Source of the DNA: Mimachlamys varia
Lineage: Eukaryota; Mollusca; Bivalvia; Pectinida; Pectinidae
Direction of reading: 5' to 3'
Assembly (NCBI GenBank): GCA_947623455.1
Contig: OX392536.1
Coordinates: 14,255,282 to 14,319,281 of the forward strand
DNA length: 64,000 nucleotides
Part shown: in pieces, positions 51,301 to 64,000 of the stretch
How positions within the stretch are numbered: position 1 is the first letter of the stretch
Layout: each line of letters opens with the position of its first letter
Position numbers and translations under genes: made by a program
Notes under the pieces: generated by a model
Seen by the model: only the letters and a program-made list of their open reading frames with translations
What the model was told of the DNA's origin: nothing
The model's database searches: none

Positions 51301-53392
51301 TAAGTAAGTATATGGTAAGACATACAGGAGTGTAAGTAAGTATGTGTTAATAACATACAGGAGTGTATAAGTAAGTATGTGTTAATAACATACAGGAGTG
51401 TAAGTAAGTATGTGTTAATAACATACAGGAGTGTAAGTAAGTATGTGTTAATGACATACAGGAGTGTAAGTAAGTATGTGTTAATAACATACAGGAGTGT
51501 AAGTAAGTATGTGGTAATGATATACAGGAATGTAAGCAATATGTGTTAATAACATACAGGAGTGTAAGTAAGTATGTGGTAATGATATACAGGAGTGTAA
51601 GTAAGTATGTGGTAATGACATACAGGAGTGTAAGTTAGTGTGTGTTAATGACATACAGGAGTGTAAGTTAGTATGTGGTAATGATATACAGGAGTGTAAG
51701 TAAGTATGTGGTAATGATATAAAGGAATGTAGGTATGTGTTAATGATATGCAGGAGTGTAAGTAAGTATGTGGTAATGATATACAGGATTGTAAGTATGT
51801 GTTAATGATATACAGGAGTGTAAGTATGTGGTAATGATATACAGGAGTGTAAGTATGTGTTAATGATATACAGGAGTGTAAGTATGTGTTAATGACATAC
51901 AGGAGTGTAAGTAAGTATGTGTTAATGACATACAGGAGTGTAAGTAAGTATGTGTTAATAACATACAGGAGTGTAAGTAAGTATGTGGTAATGATATACA
52001 GGAGTGTAAGTAAGTATGTGTTAATGACATACAGGAGTGTAAGTAAGTATGTGGTAATGATATACAGGAGTGTAAGTAAGTATGTGGTAATGATATACAC
52101 GAGTGTAAGTATGTGTTAATGATATACAGGAGTGTAAGTAAGTATGTGGTAATGATATACAGGAGTGTAAGTATCTGTTAATGACATACAGGAGTGTAAG
52201 TAAGTATGTGGTAATGATATACAGGAGTGTAAGTAAGTATGTGTTAATGATATAAAGGAGTGTAAGTATGTGTTAATGATATACAGGAGGGTAAGTAAGT
52301 ATGTGGTAATGATATACAGGAGTGTAAGTAAGCATGTGTTAATTACATACAGGAGTGTAAGTAAGTATGTGGTAATGATATACAGGAGTGTAAGTATGTG
52401 TTAATGATATACAGGAGTGTTAGTAATTATGTGGTAATGATATACAGGAGTGTAAGTATGTGTTAATGATATACAGGAATGTGAGTTAGTATGTGGTAAT
52501 GATATACAGGGGTGTAAGTATGTGTTAATGATATACAGGAGTGTAAGTATGTATATGGTAAGACATACAGGAGTGTAAGTAAGTATGTGTTAATAATATA
52601 CAGGAGTGTAAGTATGTGTTAATGATATACAGGAGTGTAAGTAAGTATGTGGTAATGATATACAGGAGTGTAAGTATGTATATGGTAAGATATACAGGAG
52701 TGTAAGTAAGTATGTGGTAAGACATACAGGAGTGTAAGTATGTGTTAATGATATACAGGAGTGTAAGTAAGTATGTGTTAATGATATACAGGAGTGTAAG
52801 TATGTATATGGTAAGATATACAGGAGTGTAAGTAAGTATATGGTAAGACATACAGGAGTGTAAGTATGTGTTAATGATATACAGGAATGTAAGTAAGTAT
52901 GTGTTAACGATATACAGGAGTGTAAGTAAGTATGTGTTAATGATATACAGGAGTGTAAGTATGTATGTGTCAATGACAAACAGAAGTGTAAGTAAGTATA
53001 TGGTAAGACATACAGGAGTTTAAGTAAGTATGTGTTAATGATATACAGGAGTGTAAGTATGTGTTAATGATATACAGGAGTGTAAGTAAGTATGTGGTAA
53101 TGACAAACAGGAGTGTAAGTAAATATGTGTTAATGATATACAGGAGTGTAAGTATGTGTTAATGATATACAGGAGTGTAAGTAAGTATGTGGTAATGATA
53201 TACAGGAGTGTAAGTAAGTATGTGTTAATGATATACAGGAGTGTAAGTAATATGTGTTAATAACATACAGGAGTGTAAGTAAGTATGTGGTAATGATATA
53301 CAGGAGTGTAAGGAAGTATGTGTTAATAACATACAGGAGTGTAACTAAGTATGTGGTAATGATATACAGGAGTGTAAGTAAGTATTTGTTAA
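36393..53392. repeat. Hierarchical minisatellite of 29-33-bp monomers, second tract
   Basis: Same monomers as 26341-35567, here with more 29-bp forms and ATGGTAAGACATAC forms. Blocks recur at several spacings: 2,370 bp (38124/40494), 1,138 bp (42686/43824) and 2,017 bp (45765/47782). From about 46.2 to 49.7 kb it resembles the exon-proximal block at 26.3-27.8 kb, including the GGTACAAAAG variant at about 46480, 46750, 48495, 48766 and 49232. No coding content is supported. Confidence 0.95.
44820..48850. repeat. 2,017-bp higher-order repeat, two copies
   Basis: Markers at 45765, 46201, 46253 and 46495 recur at 47782, 48218, 48270 and 48512, all with a 2,017-bp offset. Both copies include the GGTACAAAAG pair. 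Confidence 0.85.
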
Positions 53393-54217
53393 CTAGAACT
53401 GTAAGCCGATGGCTGACTAATACCCCCCCGCTACCTCTTATTAGAGGTGTCTGACATGTTTTTGAAAAAAACATGATATAGTACAAGTTGTATATAACAT
53501 GCATTATATAATGTATTATTTTATATTACTATGTATCACCGCATATCTAAAAAACAAAAACGAAGAAGGCACCTTTGGTCTTACATACATTACAGTGTAG
53601 ATTTCATATCAACAATGTGGATGCATATGTATGTTTCAACTTGTGAAACTCACTGAATGAATAAAGAAAGGTGATATACATATTAATAAGAAAATTTATG
53701 ATGCTGATACTCTGCATGCACATCTACACATGGTCCCCAACAATACTGCCAAGTTTCATTAAACTCGATCCAGTGGTTTATAGGAAGTTGTCCGGACAAC
53801 ACGTTATTACGGAAACCTGTGTATAGTGACCTGGTTACCATGGCCACCAAAATTTTGACAAACGAAACTCTGCATGCACATCTACACATGGTCCCCAACA
53901 ATACTGCCAAGTTTTATTGAAATTGATCCAGTAGTTTAGGAGGAGTTGTCCGGACAACATTTTATTATGGAAACCTGTGTATAGTGACCTGGTTACCATG
54001 GCAACCACAATTTTGACAAACGAAACCCTGCATGCACATCTACACATGGTCCCCAACAATACTGCCAAGTTTTATTGAAATCGATCCAGTAGTTTAGGAG
54101 GAGTTGTCCGGACAACATTTTTCTACGGACAGACGGACAGACAGACGGACGGACAGACAGACGGACAGACTAGCTGATTCCAGTAGACCCCCCCTAACTT
54201 CGTTGCGGGGGGGGGTA
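53393..54217 (+). mobile_element. Inserted 825-bp element with 158-bp modules (copy 2)
   Basis: Offset 17,825 bp from copy 1, with the same junctions with the array (TTTGTTAA left, TAATAACATACAGG right). Reading both side by side, I found one base difference: GGTTACCATGGCCACC here against GGTTACCATGGCAACC at 36008. Flanking monomers are also the same. It is therefore a product of duplication of the surrounding array segment, not of a second insertion. Confidence 0.85.
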
Positions 54218-57200
54218 TAATAACATACAGGAGTGTAAGTAAGTATGTGGTAATGATATACAGGAGTGTAAGTAATATGTGTTAATAACATACAGGAGTG
54301 TAAGTAAGTATGTGGTAATGATATACAGGAGTGTAAGTAAGTATGTGGTAATGATATACCGGAGTGTAGGTATGTGTTAATGATATACAGGAGTGTAAGT
54401 AAGTATGTGGTAATGATATACAGGAGTGTAAGTATGTGTTAATGATATACAGGAGTGTAAGTATGTGGTAATGATATACAGGAGTGTAAGTATGTGTTAA
54501 TGACATACAGGAGTGTAAGTAAGTATATGGTAAGACATACAGGATTGTAAGTAAGTATGTGGTAATGATATACAGGAGTGTAAGTAAGTATGTGTTAATG
54601 ACATACAGGAGTGTAAGTAAGTATGTGGTAATGATATACAGGAGTGTAAGTAAGTATGTGGTAATGATATACAGGAGTGTAAGTATGTGTTAATGATATA
54701 CAGGAGTGTAAGTAAGTATGTGTTAATGACATACAGGAGTGTAAGTAAGTATGTGGTAATGATATACAGGAGTGTAAGTATGTGTTAATGATATACAGGA
54801 GTGTAAGTAAGTATATGGTAAGACAGACAGGAGTGTAAGTAAGTATGTGGTAATGATATACAGGAGTGTAAGTAAGTATGTGTTAATGACATACAGGAGT
54901 GTAAGTAAGTATGTGGTAATGATATACAGGAGTGTAAGTAAGTATGTGGTAATGATATACAGGAGTGTAAGTATGTGTTAATGATATACAGGAGTGTAAG
55001 TATGTGTTAATGACATACAGGAGTGTAAGTAAGCATGTGGTAATGATATACAGGAGTGTAAGTATGTGTTAATGATATACAGGAGTGTAAGTAAGTATGT
55101 GTTAATGATATACAGGAGTGTAAGTATGTATATGGTAAGATATACAGGAGTGTAAGTAAGTATATGGTAAGACATACAGGATTGTAAGTATGTGTTAATG
55201 ATATACAGGAGTGTAAGTAAGTATGTGTTAATGATATACAGAAGTGTAAGTAAGTATATGGTAAGACATACAGGAGTGTAAGTAAGTATGTGTTAATGAT
55301 ATACAGGAGTGTAAGTATGTATGTGTCAATGACATAAAGGAGTGTAAGTAAGTATATGGTAAGACATACAGGAGTGTAAGTAAGTATGTGGTAATGATAT
55401 ACAGGAGTGTAAGTAAGTATGTGTTAATGACATACAGGAGTGTAAGTAAGTATGTGGTAATGATATACAGGAGTGTAAGTAAGTATGTGGTAATGATATA
55501 CAGGAGTGTAAGTATGTGTTAATGATATACAGGAGTGTAAGTATGTGTTAATGACATACAGGAGTGTAAGTAAGCATGTGGTAATGATATACAGGAGTGT
55601 AAGTATGTGTTAATGATATACAGGAGTGTAAGTAATTATGTGGTAATGATATACAGGAGTGTAAGTAAGTATGTGGTAATGATATACAGGAGTGTAAGTA
55701 TGTATATGGTAAGATATACAGGAGTGTAAGTAAGTATGTGGTAAGACATACAGGAGTGTAAGTATGTGTTAATGATATACAGGAGTGTAAGTAAGTATGT
55801 GTTAATGATATACAAGAGTGTAAGTATGTGTTAATGATATACAGGAGTGTAAGTATGTATGTGTCAATGACAAACAGGAGTGTAAGTAAGTATGTCTTAA
55901 TGATATACAGGAGTGTAAGTATGTGTTAATGATATACAGGAGAGTAAGTATGTATATGGTAAGATATACAGGAGTGTAAGTAAGTATGTGTTAATGATAT
56001 ACAGGAGTGTCAGTATGTGTTAATGATATACAGGAGTGTAAGTAAGTATGTGGTAATAACAAACAGGAGTGTAAGTAAGTATGTGTTAATGATATACAGG
56101 AGTGTAAGTAAGTATATGGTAAGACATACAGGAGTGTAAGTAAGTATGTGGTAATGATATACAGGAGTGTAAGTATGTGGTAATGACATACAGGAGTGTA
56201 AGTAAGTATGTGGTAATGATATACAGGAGTGTAAGTATGTGTTAATGATATACAGGAGTGTAAGCATGTGTTAATGATATACAGGAGTGTAAGTTAGTAT
56301 GTGTTAATGATATACAGGAGTGTAAGTATGTGGTAATGATATACAGGAGTGTAAGTATGTGTTAATGATATACAGGAGTGTAAGTATGTGTTAATGATAT
56401 ACAGGAGTGTAAGTTAGTATGTGTTAATGATATACAGGAGTGTAAGTAAGTATGTGGTAATGATATACAGGAGTGTAAGTATGTGTTAATGATATACAGG
56501 AGTGTAAGTTAGTATGTGGTAATGATATACAGGAGTGTAAGTAAGTATGTGTTAATGATATACAGGAGTGTAAGTAAGTATGTGGTAATGATATACAAGA
56601 GTGTAAGTAAGTAGATGGTAAGACATACAGGAGTGTAAGTAAGTATGTGTTAATGATATACAGGAGTGTAAGTATGTGTTAATGATATACAGGTGTGTAA
56701 GTTAGTATGTGGTAATGATATACAGGAGTGTAAGTAAGTATGTGTTAATGATATACAGGAGTGTAAGTAAGTATGTGGTAATGATATACAGGAGTGTAAG
56801 TAAGTTTGTGGTAATGATAAACAGGAGTGTAAGTAAGTATGTGGTAATGATATACAGGATTGTATGTAAGTATGTGGTAATGATATACAGGAGTGTAAGT
56901 ATGTGTTAATGATATACAGGAGTGTAAGTTAGTATGTGGTAATGATATACAGGAGTGTAAGTTACTATGTGGTAATGATATACAGGAGTGTAAGTAAGTA
57001 TGTGTTAATAACATACAGGAGTGTAAGTAAGTATGTGGTAATGATATACAGGAGTGTAAGTAAGTATGTGGTAATGATATACAGGAGTGTAGGTATGTGT
57101 TAATGATATACAGGAGTGTAAGTAAGTATTTGGTAAGACATACAGGAGTGTAAGTATGTGTTAATGATATACAGGAGTGTAAGTAAGTATGTGTTAATGA

Positions 57201-60200
57201 TATACAGGAGTGTAAGTAAGTATGTGTTAATGATATACAGGAGTGTAAGTAAGTATGTGTTAATGATATACAGGAGTGTAAGTATGTATATGGTAAGACA
57301 TACAGGAGTGTAAGTATGTGTTAATGATATACAGGAGTGTAAGTAAGTATGTGTTAATGATATACAGGAGTGTAAGTAAGTATATGGTAAGACATACAGG
57401 AGTGTAAGTAAGTATGTGTTAATGATATACAGGAGTGTAAGTATGTGTTAATGATATACAGGAGTGTAAGTATGTATGTGTCAATGACAAACAGGAGTGT
57501 AAGTAAGTATGTGTTAATGATATACAGGAGTGTAAGTATGTGTTAATGATATACAGGAGTGTAATTAAGTATGTGGTAATGATATACAGGAGTGTAAGTA
57601 TGTGTTAATGATATACAGGAGTGTAAGTAAGTATATGGTAAGACATACAGGAGTGTAAGTAAGTATGTGGTAATGATATACAGGAGTGTAAGTATGTGGT
57701 AATGACATACAGGAGTGTAAGTAAGTATGTGGTAATGATATACAGGAGTGTAAGTATGTGTTAATGATATACAGGAGTGTAAGCATGTGTTAATGATATA
57801 CAGGAGTGTAAGTTAGTATGTGTTAATGATATACAGGAGTGTAAGTATGTGGTAATGATATACAGGAGTGTAAGTATGTGTTAATGATATACAGGAGTGT
57901 AAGTATGTGTTAATGATATACAGGAGTGTAAGTTAGTATGTGTTAATGATATACAGGAGTGTAAGTAAGTATGTGGTAATGATATACAGGAGTGTAAGTA
58001 TGTGTTAATGATATACAGGAGTGTAAGTTAGTATGTGGTAATGATATACAGGAGTGTAAGTAAGTATGTGTTAATGATAAACAGGAGTGTAAGTAAGTAT
58101 GTGGTAATAATATACATGAGTGTAAGTAAGTAGATGGTAAGACATACAGGAGTGTAAGTAAGTATTTGTTAATGATATACAGGAGTGTAAGTAAGTGTTA
58201 ATGATATACAGGTGTGTAAGTTAGTATGTGGTAATGATATACAGGAGTGTAAGTAAGTATGTGTTAATGATATACAGGAGTGTAAGTAAGTATGTGGTAA
58301 TGATATACAGGAGTGTAAGTAAGTATGTGGTAATGATAAACAGGAGTGTAAGTAAGTATGTGGTAATGATATACAGGATTGTATGTAAGTATGTGGTAAT
58401 GATATACAGGAGTGTAAGTATGTGTTAATGATATACAGGAGTGTAAGTTAGTATGTGGTAATGATATACAGGAGTGTAAGTTACTATGTGGTAATGATAT
58501 ACAGGAGTGTAAGTAAGTATGTGTTAATAACATACAGGAGTGTAAGTAAGTATGTGGTAATGATATACAGGAGTGTAAGTAAGTATGTGGTAATGATATA
58601 CAGGAGTGTAGGTATGTGTTAATGATATACAGGAGTGTAAGTAAGTATGTGGTAAGACATACATGAGTGTAAGTATGTGTTAATGATATACAGGAGTGTA
58701 AGTAAGTATGTGTTAATGATATACAGGAGTGTAAGTAAGTATGTGTTAATGATATACAGGAGTTTAAGTAAGTATGTGTTAATGATATACAGGAGTGTAA
58801 GTATGTATATGGTAAGACATACAGGAGTGTGTGTATGTGTTAATGATATACAGGAGTGTAAGTAAGTATGTGTTAATGATATACAGGAGTGTAAGTAAGT
58901 ATATGGTAAGACATACAGGAGTGTAAGTAAGTATGTGTTAATGATATACAGGAGTGTAAGTATGTGTTAATGATATACAGGAGTGTAAGTAAGTATGTGT
59001 TAATGACATGCAGGAGTGTAAGTAAGTATGTGGTAATGATATACAGGAGTGTAAGTAAGTATGTGGTAATGATATACAGGAGTGTAAGTATGTGTTAATG
59101 ATATACAGGAGTGTAAGTAAGTATGTGTTAATGACATACAGGAGTGTAAGTTAGTATGTGGTAATGATATACAGGAGTGTAAGTATGTGTTAATGATATA
59201 CAGGAGTGTAAGTAAGTATATGGTAAGACATACAGGAGTGTAAGTAAGTATGTGGTAATGATATACAGGAGTGTAAGTATGTATATGGTAAGATATACAG
59301 GAGTGTAAGTAAGTATGTGGTAAGACACACATGAGTGTAAGTATGTGTTAATGATATACAGGAGTGTAAGTAAGTATGTGTTAATGATATACAGGAGTGT
59401 AAGTATGTATATGGTAAGATATACAGGAGTGTAAGTAAGTATATGGTAAGACATACAGGAGTGTAAGTATGTGTTAATGATATACAGGAGTGTAAGTAAG
59501 TATGTGTTAATGATATACAGGAGTGTAAGTAAGTATATGGTAAGACATACAGGAGTGTAAGTAAGTATGTGTTAATGATATACAGGAGTGTAAGTATGTA
59601 TGTGTCAATGACATACAGGAGTGTAAGTAAGTATATGGTAAGACATACAGGAGTGTAAGTAAGTATGTGGTAATGATATACAGGAGTGTAAGTAAGTATG
59701 TGTTAATGACATACAGGAGTGTAAGTAAGTATGTGGTAATGATATACAGGAGTGTAAGTAAGTATGTGGTAATGATATACAGGAGTGTAAGTATGTGTTA
59801 ATGATATACAGGAGTGTAAGTATGTGTTAATGACATACAGGAGTGTAAGTAAGCATGTGGTAATGATATACAGGAGTGTAAGTATGTGTTAATGATATAC
59901 AGGAGTGTAAGTAATTATGTGGTAATGATATACAGGAGTGTAAGTAAGTATGTGGTAATGATATACAGGAGTGTAAGTATGTATATGGTAAGATATACAG
60001 GAGTGTAAGTAAGTATGTGGTAAGACATACAGGAGTGTAAGTATGTGTTAATGATATACAGGAGTGTAAGTATGTATGTGTCAATGACAAACAGGAGTGT
60101 AAGTAAGTATGTGTTAATGATATACATGAGTGTAAGTATGTGTTAATGATATACAGGAGAGTAAGTATGTATATGGTAAGATATACAGGAGTGTAAGTAA

Positions 60201-63200
60201 GTATGTGTTAATGATATACAGGAGTGTAAGTATGTGTTAATGATATACAGGAGTGTAAGTAAGTATGTGGTAATGACAAACAGGAGTGTAAGTAAGTATG
60301 TGTTAATGATATACAGGAGTGTAAGTAAGTATATGGTAAGACATACAGGAGTGTAAGTAAGTATGTGGTAATGATATACAGGAGTGTAAGTATGTGGTAA
60401 TGACATACAGGAGTGTAAGTAAGTATGTGGTAATGATATACAGGAGTGTAAGTATGTGTTAATGATATACAGGAGTGTAAGCATGTGTTAATGATATACA
60501 GGAGTGTAAGTTAGTATGTGTTAATGATATACAGGAGTGTAAGTATGTGGTAATGATATACAGGAGTGTAAGTATGTGTTAATGATATACAGGAGTGTAA
60601 GTATGTGTTAATGATATACAGGAGTGTAAGTTAGTATGTGTTAATGATATACAGGAGTGTAAGTAAGTATGTGGTAATGATATACAGGAGTGTAAGTATG
60701 TGTTAATGATATACAGGAGTGTAAGTTAGTATGTGGTAATGATATACAGGAGTGTAAGTAAGTATGTGTTAATGATATACAGGAGTGTAAGTAAGTATGT
60801 GGTAATGATATACAAGAGTGTAAGTAAGTAGATGGTAAAACATACAGGAGTGTAAGTAAGTATGTGTTAATGATATACAGGAGTGTAAGTATGTGTTAAT
60901 GATATACAGGTGTGTAAGTTAGTATGTGGTAATGATATACAGGAGTGTAAGTAAGTATGTGTTAATGATATACAGGAGTGTAAGTAAGTATATGGTAATG
61001 ATATACAGGAGTGTAAGTAAGTATGTGGTAATGATAAACAGGAGTGTAAGTAAGTATGTGGTAATGATATACAGGATTGTATGTAAGTATGTGTTAATGA
61101 TATACAGGAGTGTAAGTATATGTTAATGATATACAGGAGTGTAAGTTAGTATGTGGTAATGATATACAGGAGTGTAAGTTACTATGTGGTAATGATATAC
61201 AGGAGTGTAAGTAAGTATGTGTTAATAACATACAGGAGTGTAAGTAAGTATGTGGTAATGATATACAGGAGTGTAAGTAAGTATGTGGTAATGATATACA
61301 GGAGTGTAGGTATGTGTTAATGATATACAGGAGTGTAAGTAAGTATTTGGTAAGACATACAGGAGTGTAAGTATGTGTTAATGATATACAGGAGTGTAAG
61401 TAAGTATGTGTTAATGATATACAGGAGTGTAAGTAAGTATGTGTTAATGATATACAGGAGTGTAAGTAAGTATGTGTTAATGATATACAGGAGTGTAAGT
61501 ATGTATATGGTAAGACATACAGGAGTGTAAGTATGTGTTAATGATATACAGGAGTGTAAGTAAGTATGTGTTAATGATATACAGGAGTGTAAGTAAGTAT
61601 ATGGTAAGACATACAGGAGTGTAAGTAAGTATGTGTTAATGATATACAGGAGTGTAAGTATGTGTTAATGATATACAGGAGTGTAAGTATGTATGTGTCA
61701 ATGACAAACAGGAGTGTAAGTAAGTATGTGTTAATGATATACAGGAGTGTAAGTATGTGTTAATGATATACAGGAGTGTAAGTATGTATATGGTAAGATA
61801 TACAGGAGTGTAAGTAAGTATGTGTTAATGATATACAGGAGTGTAAGTATGTGTTAATGATATACAGGAGTGTAAGTAAGTATGTGGTAATGACAAACAG
61901 GAGTGTAAGTAAGTATGTGTTAATGATATACAGGAGTGTACGTAAGTATATGGTAAGACATACAGGAGTGTAAGTAAGTATGTGGTAATGATATACAGGA
62001 GTGTAAGTATGTGGTAATGACATACAGGAGTGTAAGTAAGTATGTGGTAATGATATACAGGAGTGTAAGTATGTGTTAATGATATACAGGAGTGTAAGCA
62101 TGTGTTAATGATATACAGGAGTGTAAGTTAGTATGTGTTAATGATATACAGGAGTGTAAGTATGTGGTAATGATATACAGGAGTGTAAGTATGTGTTAAT
62201 GATATACAGGAGTGTAAGTATGTGTTAATGATATACAGGAGTGTAAGTTAGTATGTGTTAATGATATACAGGAGTGTAAGTAAGTATGTGGTAATGATAT
62301 ACAGGAGTGTAAGTATGTGTTAATGATATACAGGAGTGTAAGTTAGTATGTGGTAATGATATACAGGAGTATAAGTAAGTATGTGTTAATGATATACAGG
62401 AGTGTAAGTAAGTATGTGGTAATGATATACAAGAGTGTAAGTAAGTAGATGGTAAGACATACAGGAGTGTAAGTAAGTATGTGTTAATGATATACAGGAG
62501 TGTAAGTATGTGTTAATGATATACAGGTGTGTAAGTTAGTATGTGGTAATGATATACAGGAGTGTAAGTAAGTATGTGTTAATGATATACAGGAGTGTAA
62601 GTAAGTATGTGGTAATGATATACAGGAGTGTAAGTAAGTATGTGGTAATGATAAACAGGAGTGTAAGTAAGTATGTGGTAATGATATACAGGATTGTATG
62701 TAAGTATGTGGTAATGATATACAAGAGTGTAAGTATGTGTTAATGATATACAGGAGTGTAAGTTAGTATGTGGTAATGATATACAGGAGTGTAAGTTACT
62801 ATGTGGTAATGATATACAGGAGTGTAAGTAAGTATGTGTTAATAACATACAGGAGTGTAAGTAAGTATGTGGTAATGATATACAGGAGTGTAAGTAAGTA
62901 TGTGGTAATGATATACAGGAGTGTAAGTAAGTATGTGTTAATAACATACAGGAGTGTAAGTAAGTATGTGGTAATGATATACAGGAGTGTAAGTAAGTAT
63001 GTGGTAATGATATACAGGAGTGTAGGTATGTGTTAATGATATACAGGAGTGTAAGTTAGTATGTGGTAATGATATACAGGAGTGTAGGTAAGTATGTGGT
63101 AATGATATACAGGAGTGTAAGTAAGTATGTGGTAATGATATACATGAGTGTAAGTAAGTATGTGGTAATGATATACAGGAGTGTAAGTAAGTATGTGGTA

Positions 63201-64000
63201 ATGATATACAGGAGTGTAAGTAAGTATGTGGTAATGATATACAGGAGTGTAAGTAATATGTGTTAATAACATACAGGAGTGAAAGTAAGTATGTGGTAAT
63301 GATATACAGGAGTGTAAGTATGTGTTAATAACATACAGGAGTGTAAGAAAGTATGTGATAATGATATACAGGAGTGTAAGTAAGTATGTGTTAATAACAT
63401 GCAGGAGTGTAGGTACAAAAGTATGTGTTAATGATATACAGGAGTGTAAGTAAGTATGTGTTAATAACACACAGGAGTGTAAGTAAGTATGTGTTAATGA
63501 TATACAGGAGTGTAAGTAAGTATGTGGTAATGATATACAGGAGTGTAAGTAAGTATGTGGTAATGATATACAGGAGTGTAAGTAAGTATGTGCATGGTAA
63601 TGACATACAGGAGTGTAGGTATGTGTTAATGATATACAGGAGTGTAAGTAAGTATATGGTAAGACATACAGGAGTCTAAGTAAGTATGTGGTAATGATAT
63701 ACAGGAGTGTAAGTAAGTATGTGGTAATGACATACAGGAGTGTAAGTAAGTATGTGGTAATGATATACAGGATTGTAAGTAAGTATGTGTTAATGACATA
63801 CAGGAGTGTAAGTATGTATTAGTGATATACAAGAGTGTAAGTAAATATGTGGTAATGATATACAGGAGTGTAAGTAAGTATGTGGTAATGATATACAGGA
63901 GTGTAAGTAAGTATGTGTTAATGACATACAGGAGATTAAGTAAGTATGTGGTAATGATATACAGGAGTGTAAGTAAGTATGTGGTAATGACATACAGGAG
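54218..64000. repeat. Hierarchical minisatellite of 29-33-bp monomers, third tract, continues past the right edge
   Basis: Blocks are paralogous to the second tract at offsets of about 17,886, 15,516, 14,440 and 14,378 bp (for example 38124/56010, 41193/56709, 44237/58677, 45765/60143). The last 1 kb has more irregular units (GCATGGTAATGAC near 63590, AGGAGATTAAG near 63930, GGTACAAAAG near 63412). No exon or unique sequence appears before the window ends. Confidence 0.94.

Noticed and set aside
26341..64000. Centromeric satellite
   Set aside because: The higher-order structure is similar, but the array is next to a well-formed exon and has no further support for a centromere.

Overview
The window looks like animal genomic DNA, most likely from a bivalve mollusc. 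It is AT-rich, has spliced exons with consensus GT/AG junctions, and carries several families of short non-autonomous elements. These have tandem core modules, ACGG-type microsatellites, hairpin ends and 'acaagaggccc' starts, an architecture described for bivalve pearl/Helentron-like elements. The taxonomic call is an inference. I see no bacterial genes, rRNA, tRNA or CRISPR.

The only coding sequence I can support is on the minus strand. Two exons with clean splice sites (25865-26207 and 16959-17128) encode consecutive laminin-type EGF-like modules. They join in phase, with a Gly codon split across the intron. A third exon (3270-3424) encodes an IPT/TIG-like beta-sandwich start and is phase-compatible with the second. 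A weaker candidate exon lies at 12309-12390. Together they look like part of one large extracellular or membrane protein gene. Its laminin-EGF modules resemble those of usherin-type proteins, but the IPT/TIG domain is not part of vertebrate usherin, so I give no gene name. Coding sequence is about 1% of the window.

Most of the rest is tandem repeat. From left to right: a 49-bp array (1-2345); a short dispersed element and the IPT/TIG exon; a 54-bp array (3566-12302); the candidate exon and a dispersed element; a 29-bp array (13474-15738); a 31-bp array (15923-16958) abutting the second EGF exon; a cluster of dispersed elements, one nested in another (17241-24440); a 24-bp array (24441-25864) abutting the first EGF exon; then a hierarchical array of 29-33-bp monomers from about 26341 to the window end (over 37 kb). 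That last array contains two near-identical copies of one inserted element.

The main observation is that arrays begin exactly at 5' splice sites of this gene. Their repeat units straddle the exon-intron junction, so each unit carries a copy of the donor (CAG|GTAAG-like in the 24-bp array, TGT|GTGAGT in the 31-bp array). The 24-bp array also stays in frame with the exon for about ten units, so use of a downstream donor copy would add blocks of 8 residues. Other leads are the nested insertion with a sibling element showing the empty site, an element copied by array duplication rather than transposition, a minisatellite that resembles the 3' end of that element, and element-borne palindromes matching nuclear-receptor and RFX sites.
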